From: UBA9410 sp963933065
GTDB taxonomy: Bacteria > Actinomycetota > Acidimicrobiia > Acidimicrobiales > MedAcidi-G1
Direction of reading: 5' to 3'
Assembly: GCA_963933065.1 (NCBI GenBank)
Contig: CAWVUB010000022.1
Span: 1 to 25,058 of the forward strand
Length of the DNA stretch: 25,058 nt
A model generated the notes under the pieces. It was not told the origin of the DNA. It saw only the letters and a list, made by a program, of their open reading frames with translations, and did no database searches. The translations under genes were made by a program, and so were the position numbers. How positions within the stretch are numbered: the stretch's first letter is position 1; the number at the start of each line of letters is the position of its first letter. Below, one piece after another: positions 18,659-25,058 of this stretch.

Positions 18659-20830
18659 CTAACCCGTTTCCAAGGCATCGAGGAGGTCAACAGCGGCAGT
18701 GGCCACCACCGTTCCTGGGGGAAATACGGCAGAGGCTCCGGCAGCCAAGAGGATCTCGTGGTCATCGGGGGGAATAACTCCGCCAACCACAATCGCGATG
18801 TCGACACGACCGTGAGCAGCCAAGGCATCACGTAGTTCAGGCACCAGCGTCAGATGGCCGGCAGCTAGTGAACTCACACCTACCACATGAACATCATTTT
18901 CAACGGCCTGACGGGCCACCTCCTCAGGGGTCGAGAACAGCGGTCCTATATCGACGTCAAAGCCCAGGTCGGCAAACGCCGTGGCGATGACCTTCTGGCC
19001 GCGATCATGACCGTCTTGGCCGACCTTGGCTACCAAGATTCGGGGGCGCCGCCCAGCGCTATCTGCGAAGGCCGCTACGCGGGAACGAGCAGCAGCCACG
19101 GCCTCACCGTTTCCCACCTCACTATTAAACACTCCAGAAATAGTGCGGACCTCCGCCACGTGGCGCCCGTAAACTTTTTCGAGCGCGTTGCTAATCTCCC
19201 CGACCGTAGCCCTTGCCCGCGCTGCATCAATGGCTAGTTCCAGCAGATTTCCGTCACCTGAGGCAGCGCTACGAGTCAAGGCATGCAATGCGTCAGCACA
19301 TGACTCTGAATCCCTCTCAGCCCGCAAACGATCCAGTTTGGCCAATTGGTCCGTTCGAACTTGAGCGTTGTCAACCCTACGAACGTCGATCGGATCCTCC
19401 TGGTCCAACCGATATCGGTTCACCCCAATAACCGACTGTCGGCCCGAGTCGATACGAGCCTGGGTCCGGGCTGCCGCCTCCTCTATTCGCAACTTGGGTA
19501 TGCCGGCCTCAATTGCTAGAGCCATGCCGCCAGATTCCTCCACCTCGGCGAGATGGACCAGTGCCCGCTGTGCCAAGTCCCGGGTCAGACGCTCCACGTG
19601 ATAGCTGCCACCCCACGGATCAGCTACCCGGCAAGTTCCACTCTCCTGCTGGAGAAACAACTGGGTGTTGCGGGCAATGCGAGCCGAAAAGTCCGTAGGT
19701 AGGGCTAAGGCTTCATCAAGACTGTTGGTATGCAGCGACTGGGTGTGACCCTGAGTCGCTGCCATGGCCTCCAGGCAGGTACGAGCCACGTTGTTGTAGA
19801 CGTCCTGCGCTGTAAGGCTCCAACCCGAAGTCTGAGAGTGAGTACGCAGCGAGGAAGACCGGGGATCGGTCGGATCAAACTGGCGCATAAGGCCTGACCA
19901 AAGTAAGCGGGCAGCCCGTAACTTGGCCACCTCCATAAAGAAGTCCATACCGATACCCCAGAAAAAACTCAGTCGAGGAGCGAAAGCATCGACATGCAAC
20001 CCGGCAGCAAGTCCAGCCCGCACGTACTCGACCCCATCAGCCAGCGTGTACGCCAGTTCTAGATCGGCTGTCGCTCCCGCCTCTTGCATGTGATACCCGG
20101 AGATGGAGATGGAGTTGAAGCGAGGCATCTCGGCACTGGTAAAGGCAAAAATGTCAGACACGATCCGCATTGACGGAGCCGGTGGGTAGATGTAGGTGTT
20201 CCGGACCATGAACTCCTTGAGGATGTCGTTCTGGATAGTCCCAGCTAACTGGTCTGGCGCCACACCCTGCTCTTCTGCAGCCACAACATAGAGAGCCAGA
20301 ATGGGCAGTACGGCACCGTTCATGGTCATGGACACGCTCATTTGATCCAGCGGGATCCCATCAAACAAGGTTCGCATGTCATGGATCGAGTCGATAGCCA
20401 CACCGGCCATACCCACATCCCCCGACACTCGCGGGTGGTCACTGTCATAGCCCCGGTGGGTAGCAAGGTCAAAGGCCACGCTAAGACCCTTCTGCCCTGC
20501 GGCTAGGTTGCGCCGATAGAACTGGTTGCTTTCTTCAGCAGTTGAGTAACCGGCGTATTGACGGACCGTCCAAGGCTGGCTGGCGTACATGGTTGGATAC
20601 GGGCCCCTGAGGTAAGGAGCGGCCCCCGGCCAAGTATCAAGGAAGCCTAAATCACGATGGTCTATGGCCGTAGCCAGAATCGGCACCTGAATTTTTTCAG
20701 GAGTGTCACGAGCTAAATTCTCAGGCAACTGTCCAGTCTCAACTCGGACCTGTTCAGCCCAAGCACTCAGATTGGTATCAGTCAACTCAGCGTCAGAGTC
20801 AAGGGAAACCGTAGTGAAATCGGGAATCAT
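18659..20830 (-). CDS. mutB: Methylmalonyl-CoA mutase large (catalytic, B12-binding) subunit
   Basis: This 723-aa subunit converts (R)-methylmalonyl-CoA to succinyl-CoA using adenosylcobalamin, the last step of propionyl-CoA disposal. The N-terminal barrel carries the substrate-binding stretch TMYASQPWTVRQYAG, characteristic of methylmalonyl-CoA rather than isobutyryl-CoA mutases, then GLSVAFDLATHRGYDSDHP and SVSMTMNGAVLP. The C-terminal cobalamin domain has DGHDRG with His608 as the lower axial ligand, followed by VGVSSLAAGH and the VGGVIPPDD segment. The length is normal and nothing is missing. Its ATG overlaps the mutA stop as ATGA (20827-20830), giving translational coupling that fits a 1:1 heterodimer. 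Confidence 0.97.
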   Translation of the reverse strand: MIPDFTTVSLDSDAELTDTNLSAWAEQVRVETGQLPENLARDTPEKIQVPILATAIDHRDLGFLDTWPGAAPYLRGPYPTMYASQPWTVRQYAGYSTAEESNQFYRRNLAAGQKGLSVAFDLATHRGYDSDHPRVSGDVGMAGVAIDSIHDMRTLFDGIPLDQMSVSMTMNGAVLPILALYVVAAEEQGVAPDQLAGTIQNDILKEFMVRNTYIYPPAPSMRIVSDIFAFTSAEMPRFNSISISGYHMQEAGATADLELAYTLADGVEYVRAGLAAGLHVDAFAPRLSFFWGIGMDFFMEVAKLRAARLLWSGLMRQFDPTDPRSSSLRTHSQTSGWSLTAQDVYNNVARTCLEAMAATQGHTQSLHTNSLDEALALPTDFSARIARNTQLFLQQESGTCRVADPWGGSYHVERLTRDLAQRALVHLAEVEESGGMALAIEAGIPKLRIEEAAARTQARIDSGRQSVIGVNRYRLDQEDPIDVRRVDNAQVRTDQLAKLDRLRAERDSESCADALHALTRSAASGDGNLLELAIDAARARATVGEISNALEKVYGRHVAEVRTISGVFNSEVGNGEAVAAARSRVAAFADSAGRRPRILVAKVGQDGHDRGQKVIATAFADLGFDVDIGPLFSTPEEVARQAVENDVHVVGVSSLAAGHLTLVPELRDALAAHGRVDIAIVVGGVIPPDDHEILLAAGASAVFPPGTVVATAAVDLLDALETG

Positions 20831-22761
20831 CTCGGTCTCCCAGAGAATGTGTTGACGTCATCGAGGCCTAGATCAACCAAGGTGCGCCCCAGGAGGTCAA
20901 CCAGATCGGTATGAGCGTGAACAAAATCGTCGACCCCAGCATCTGCCAGAGCGTCCACCACATCGACACCTAGTGACTCAACACTGGCTACCAGATGAAC
21001 CCGGGCCACACCCTCGGCCCGCAACGCTGTCACTGTGGCAACACCCTGGGTCAGATAATCACTATCTGATCCACATACCACGGCCACTGGTGAGGAAACT
21101 TTGTGATCAAAGTCGTACACCGCACGAATGCCGGCCACCGCGTAGAGGTTCGCAGCAAAGGTGCTGCGCGCATTGTGATCGGCAAATGCCCCAATTACCA
21201 CAAGCCGAACCACCGGAGCATCAACACCTGTTCCTGCGTCTGCGATGTCACGGAGCGCCTCGAAGATTGCAGATCGGCGCCTCAGAGGCAACGGGCCGGC
21301 AGCAGGCGCAGGCGTTGCTGGGCGTTCAAGTAACTCTTCATCGAGATCAGGGAACTCCGACACCCCAGTGACGGCCTCAGTTCGGACAGTCAAACAGGCC
21401 TGACGGGCTTTCCAGCAACTCTCAGCCTCACCAGCAAGAAGACCAGAGGCCAATGCAACCGCTACCCCTCCTACCAACTCGATCTCGCGAAAGCGTTCCC
21501 AAGCAGTCTCAGCCATACGAGACGTCAGGTCTTCTACAAACCAGGAGCCGCCAGCCGGATCAATAACCGTTGCCAAGGAGCTCTCCTCGAGCAGGAGTAG
21601 CTGGGTATTACGGGCAGTACGACGACTAAATGCATCAGAATGACCTAACGCTGAATCAAATGGTCGGACAGTTACCGCATCAGCCCCCCCTACACCTCCA
21701 GCGAAAGCTGCCACTGTCCCCCTAAGGAGATTGCCCCAAGGGTCTCGCCGAGTTAGGTCAACAGCTGACCCCATAGCGTGCTGCAACTGTCCCCAGAACT
21801 TGGGGTTCGCCCCACTTGCCTCAGCCACCCGAGCCCACAAGCGTCGAGCCGCTCTAAGTCGACAGATGGTACCGAACTGGTCGATATCAGCCGACCAAGT
21901 AAAGGCGATCTGATTGAGGGCATCGTCGATCAAAAGGCCATGGTCAACAAGCACCCGCAGAACGGCCACCCCGTTTGCCGTAGTCCACCCCAACTCACGG
22001 GCGTCACTAGCCCCAGCATCGGCAAACACTGTGCCATCCACGCTAAATGCTCGAACCCCGGACAGGTCTTGGCTTCGGTCCACCACTGCCAACACCTCAT
22101 TGGAGAAATGTTCACTCATGGAGGCAGCTTCGCTGCCGTAGCGAGCAGCCATGCCAATCGGGTCCAAGCCCAGTAGGCCACTCCGATTTTCCAGTGGGGT
22201 TTCTCGACGCTCCCATAAGTCAAGTAGCCATCCAGCGGCCTCCACACCACTCGGGCCTCCTAACAGGGCCACAGTGACCATCTCGAGGTGCACCCCAGCC
22301 AGTACATCGTCGAGGTGCTCCAAAGAGGCGATCCCAATTGCCTCAACGTCAAGCAGCAGCGATGTTGAACCACAGGCCAGCTCATCGAGCACCGTGGCGT
22401 TCGCTGCTTTTAGACCTTTGTCGTTGACCAGCGCCCGTACATCCCACCCGGTGGCTGAACCGCCTGCGGCAAGTGATCCGCGAGTTCTGTCTCCAAAACC
22501 GGGCAAACCTGACGGGTCACCAGAAACATCGACCTGATCGCCTGCATAGACGGGAGCAATTTCGATACCGTCAGCAGTGGTGGTAACCAGCGATGCGAGT
22601 GTTCGTCCCCGAAGTCCTTCTTCAGCCAGCATCTCCCATTCGGCGCGATCGGGTACCGCGAATCTGTCGCTCGAGAACTCGCCTACATTCACCTTCCTGA
22701 TGGTAGGTGACAGCCCGTCAAGGCCCTGAAGCCTTGTGACCCATGACCTGCTTACCGTCAA
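20827..22761 (-). CDS. mutA: Methylmalonyl-CoA mutase small subunit
   Basis: This subunit of up to 644 aa is paralogous to MutB and pairs with it in the heterodimeric mutase. It keeps the barrel layout (AEWEMLAEEGLRGR, TTADGIEIAPVYAG, GWDVRALV, SRRTARNTQLLLLEES, DPAGGSWFVEDLT) but the C-terminal domain has no DxHxxG motif, so it should not bind B12. The start is uncertain. The TTG at 22761 has GGAG three bases upstream and a TAGCGC element 8 bases upstream; a GTG at 22692 would give 621 aa but has AGGA too close to it. Family members start at varying distances before the conserved core, so either is possible. It is the first gene of a mutA-mutB-meaB-phoX-like operon and diverges from the MFS gene. 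Confidence 0.93.
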   Translation of the reverse strand: MTVSRSWVTRLQGLDGLSPTIRKVNVGEFSSDRFAVPDRAEWEMLAEEGLRGRTLASLVTTTADGIEIAPVYAGDQVDVSGDPSGLPGFGDRTRGSLAAGGSATGWDVRALVNDKGLKAANATVLDELACGSTSLLLDVEAIGIASLEHLDDVLAGVHLEMVTVALLGGPSGVEAAGWLLDLWERRETPLENRSGLLGLDPIGMAARYGSEAASMSEHFSNEVLAVVDRSQDLSGVRAFSVDGTVFADAGASDARELGWTTANGVAVLRVLVDHGLLIDDALNQIAFTWSADIDQFGTICRLRAARRLWARVAEASGANPKFWGQLQHAMGSAVDLTRRDPWGNLLRGTVAAFAGGVGGADAVTVRPFDSALGHSDAFSRRTARNTQLLLLEESSLATVIDPAGGSWFVEDLTSRMAETAWERFREIELVGGVAVALASGLLAGEAESCWKARQACLTVRTEAVTGVSEFPDLDEELLERPATPAPAAGPLPLRRRSAIFEALRDIADAGTGVDAPVVRLVVIGAFADHNARSTFAANLYAVAGIRAVYDFDHKVSSPVAVVCGSDSDYLTQGVATVTALRAEGVARVHLVASVESLGVDVVDALADAGVDDFVHAHTDLVDLLGRTLVDLGLDDVNTFSGRPR

Positions 22762-22849
22762 GCGCTCCAGCGCTACCTGAATGGAAGATGGAGACCGTTA
22801 ACTGAACTGACAATTCTCTGAACAACCCGTGACTAAGGGATCAGAAACT

Positions 22850-24358
22850 ATGCCCGCTGAGGCCAGTATGGATCCAGGACATCCGCGTCGATGGCTAATC
22901 CTCGGTGTCCTCACTCTGTCACTTGTTCAGGTGGTGGCAAGTGTCAGCTCCATGAACTTGGCTCTGCCGGCCATCCAAAGAGCTCTGGATGCTTCAGCAT
23001 CTGAACTGGTTTGGATCAACGCCGCCTATGCCCTAGTTCTAGCCGCCATCCTCCTACCGGCTGGTGCCCTGGGAGACCGATTCGGGCGCAAGGGCGCCCT
23101 ACTAGTTGGTCTCGGAATAATCATTGTCAGTGCCCTACTTGGCACCTCAGCGGACTCTGCCGGTCAGGTCGTGGCGTGGCGCTGCATTATGGGTATTGGG
23201 GCTGGCCTAGTTATGCCGGCAACCCTCTCAATCCTCACTTCTATCTTCCCGGTTCACGAACGGAGCCGGGCCATCGCTATCTGGGCAGGTTTTGCTGGCG
23301 CTGGCGGGGCATTAGGAATCTTGGCAGCCGGAGTGTTGCTGGAGTTCTTCTGGTGGGGCTCGATGTTCTTGGTAAACGTCCCAGTTGCGGTCTTGCTATT
23401 CGTCCTCGTGGTGACTCTTGTACCAACATCACGAGACACTTTGGGTCATCCACTTGATCTGAAGGGCAGTCTCCTGTCAGCGGTTGCCCTCGGATTGCTG
23501 GTCTTCGCTCTAATCCAGGGCCCAGAGTACGGATGGACCCATAGCGGGATCCTCGGCGCTTTCGCTGGATCTCTCGGCTTGAGCATCGTGTGGGTCCGTG
23601 TGGAAAATCGGGAAGACCATCCAATGCTGGACCCCAGCCTTTTCCGTATCCCCCGCTTCGGTCTAGGCAGTCTCGGTATTGGTGTGGCCTTTGCGGTGAT
23701 GTACGGCATGTTCTTCGGCCTAGCCCAGTACATGCAATTTGTCCTCGATTACTCAGCGTTGGACACTGCCTTGCGCGTACTTCCATTCGCCCTTTCGATG
23801 CTTTTCATTTCTCCCACGGGTCCAAAACTCGCTGCCCGATTCGGCGTACGAATCATTATTGGAGGTGGACTGTTGTTGACCGCCGTTGGCCTAATCGGTC
23901 TGGCAACCCTGGATGCTTCCAGTAGCTACCTTCAAGTAGTAGCCGGCCTATGTGTCGCATCAGCCGGCATGGCCTTGGCTTTCCCTGCTGCCACTGAAGC
24001 CATCGTGACCTCGTTACCCCAAGACAAGGCTGGCGTAGCTTCCGCGGTGAATGACACTACGCGGGAGGTTGGGGCAGCAGTAGGCATCGCTCTGTTGGGC
24101 AGCCTTCTAACCTCGGGGTACCGCAGCAGTATTGGTAATTCTTTCGACGACCTACCTCCCGAGGCCGCTGATGCCGCCAGAGACTCCATGGGCGGCGCTC
24201 TCCAGGTGGCCAACTCGGCTCCTCCAGAACTCCAACTTGAACTTGTAGAGACGGCCCGGCGAGCGTTCGCCGACGGCTACTCGCTTGCCATGCTCGTTGG
24301 TGCTGGCATGGTCGCTATGGCCTCGACCGTGGTTCTCCGCTGGTTCCCCCGTAACTAA
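22850..24358 (+). CDS. MFS transporter, DHA2 (EmrB/QacA) drug-exporter type
   Basis: This 502-aa inner-membrane protein probably exports small hydrophobic compounds by proton antiport. It has many hydrophobic helices, around 14 as expected for the DHA2 family. Family marks are the first helix with NLALPAIQRAL, MFS motif A GALGDRFGRKGALL between helices 2 and 3, RCIMGIGAGLVMPATLSIL, and a motif C-like glycine-rich segment GFAGAGGALGILAAGVLL typical of antiporters. Near the end is GVASAVNDTTREVGAAVGIALLG, also typical. I chose the ATG at 22850 with AAGGGA 9 bases upstream; a GTG at 22829 would add seven residues. It diverges from mutA, and 22 bp later a second LLM oxidoreductase starts, so those two may be co-transcribed. 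The substrate cannot be predicted. Confidence 0.9.
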   Translation: MPAEASMDPGHPRRWLILGVLTLSLVQVVASVSSMNLALPAIQRALDASASELVWINAAYALVLAAILLPAGALGDRFGRKGALLVGLGIIIVSALLGTSADSAGQVVAWRCIMGIGAGLVMPATLSILTSIFPVHERSRAIAIWAGFAGAGGALGILAAGVLLEFFWWGSMFLVNVPVAVLLFVLVVTLVPTSRDTLGHPLDLKGSLLSAVALGLLVFALIQGPEYGWTHSGILGAFAGSLGLSIVWVRVENREDHPMLDPSLFRIPRFGLGSLGIGVAFAVMYGMFFGLAQYMQFVLDYSALDTALRVLPFALSMLFISPTGPKLAARFGVRIIIGGGLLLTAVGLIGLATLDASSSYLQVVAGLCVASAGMALAFPAATEAIVTSLPQDKAGVASAVNDTTREVGAAVGIALLGSLLTSGYRSSIGNSFDDLPPEAADAARDSMGGALQVANSAPPELQLELVETARRAFADGYSLAMLVGAGMVAMASTVVLRWFPRN

Positions 24359-24380
24359 CTCCATCTGAGAGAATCAAAAT

Positions 24381-25058
24381 ATGCGCATCTCCACGAGTCT
24401 CAATTACGCCACTGACCCTCAAACAGCTGCCGCCCAAGCTCGCGAGTTGGAAGCGGCTGGGGTTGACCGAATCTGGGTTCCCGAGGCCTACGGCTTTGAT
24501 GCTGTAAGCCTGCTTGGCTATCTAGCGGCCAGCACATCGACTGTGGAACTGGGGAGCGGGATCCTCAACACCTACAGCCGAACGCCAGCCTTGTTGGCCC
24601 AGACGGCAGCTGGTCTAGACGCCCTCTCCGAGGGACGATTCGTTCTTGGCCTAGGGGCATCAGGACCTCAGGTCATTGAGGGATTCCACGGCCTGGCGTA
24701 CGACAAGCCGTTAACTCGCACAAAAGAGATCATCCAGATCTGCCGAGCAGCGTGGCGGCGTGAGCGGCTAATCCACGATGGAGACGTATTCACTCTTCCC
24801 CTGCCGTCGGATCAGGGTACTGGTCTTGGCAAACCACTAAAAATTATTAACCACCTCAAGAGGCCTGATATTCCAATTTATATCGCCGCTCTCGGTCCAA
24901 AGAGTGTCGAAGAAACCGCAGCCACTTGCGAAGGCTGGCTCCCATTCCTTGTGTACCCGGAACGGATGGAACAGGTCTGGGGAAAGTCCGTAATGGCTGG
25001 CCTGGCCCGTCGCGACCCTGCCTTGGACCAACTTGATGTGGTAGCAGGCGGCCTCGTA
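24381..25058 (+). CDS. LLM-class F420-dependent oxidoreductase (Rv3520c-like), 3' end cut by window edge
   Basis: The first 226 residues are visible. They show the luciferase-like barrel start (MRISTSLNYATDP, AAGVDRIWVPEAYGFDAVSL), GLDALSEGRFVLGLGASGPQ and GFHGLAYDKPLTRTKEII, then PLPSDQGTGLGKPLK and IPIYIAALGPKSVEETA. The SGPQVxEGxxG and TGLGKxLK patterns recall mycobacterial Rv3520c, an F420-family enzyme encoded near cholesterol genes; this is recalled resemblance. It differs clearly from the other LLM gene at 4068, so the two are not recent duplicates. A GAGAG lies about 10 bases before the ATG. The stop lies beyond the window. Substrate unknown. Confidence 0.88.
   Translation, partial: MRISTSLNYATDPQTAAAQARELEAAGVDRIWVPEAYGFDAVSLLGYLAASTSTVELGSGILNTYSRTPALLAQTAAGLDALSEGRFVLGLGASGPQVIEGFHGLAYDKPLTRTKEIIQICRAAWRRERLIHDGDVFTLPLPSDQGTGLGKPLKIINHLKRPDIPIYIAALGPKSVEETAATCEGWLPFLVYPERMEQVWGKSVMAGLARRDPALDQLDVVAGGLV

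Noticed and set aside
18652..18831. 60-residue N-terminal extension of MeaB
   Set aside because: It lies wholly inside mutB in another frame, and AGGAG precedes the ATG at 18651.

Overview
The window looks like an ordinary, densely packed stretch of chromosome from a mid-GC actinobacterium, probably of the Acidimicrobiia type. This placement is inferred from gene content: two F420-type luciferase-like (LLM) oxidoreductases, a FadD3-like acyl-CoA ligase, a methylmalonyl-CoA mutase operon with its MeaB chaperone, a eukaryal-like isoleucyl-tRNA synthetase, GTG starts and near-leaderless start signals. I see no insertion sequence, phage gene, CRISPR array, tRNA or rRNA. Fourteen protein genes are complete or nearly so, one is cut by the left edge and one of the fourteen is cut by the right edge; almost every base is coding.

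Left part, plus strand (3-8030): the end of an AddA/RecB-like helicase-nuclease is followed by a catabolic-looking run. This holds a CitE-like CoA-ester lyase, an LLM oxidoreductase, a small acidic protein with perfect 57-bp tandem repeats, a phytanoyl-CoA-dioxygenase-like (PhyH) enzyme, and a FadD3-like acyl-CoA ligase whose GTG start overlaps the PhyH stop. The last three (5108-8030) have gaps of 11 bp and then a 4-bp overlap, so they are probably one transcript.

Middle (8079-16050): ileS runs on the plus strand and meets a minus-strand isopenicillin-N-synthase-like 2OG/Fe(II) oxygenase tail to tail. A roughly 330-bp intergenic region holds a candidate promoter, a palindrome and a hairpin. 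It leads into nrdA-nrdB, a class Ia ribonucleotide reductase with an intact radical tyrosine and metal ligands.

Right part (16054-25058): a minus-strand operon reads mutA-mutB-meaB-phoX-like. It makes the B12-dependent methylmalonyl-CoA mutase heterodimer and its GTPase chaperone (propionyl-CoA to succinyl-CoA), followed by a Tat-exported, C-terminally membrane-anchored DUF839/PhoX-like protein. Diverging from it on the plus strand are an MFS drug-type exporter and a second LLM oxidoreductase (Rv3520c-like), cut by the right edge.

Taken together, the accessory genes suggest oxidation of branched, cyclic or lipid-like carboxylic acids: CoA activation, hydroxylation, CoA-ester cleavage and propionyl-CoA disposal. 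That link is inference. I found no clearly new biological system; the best candidates for a second look are the repeat-protein/PhyH/FadD module, the nrdA leader, and the surface-anchored PhoX-like protein.
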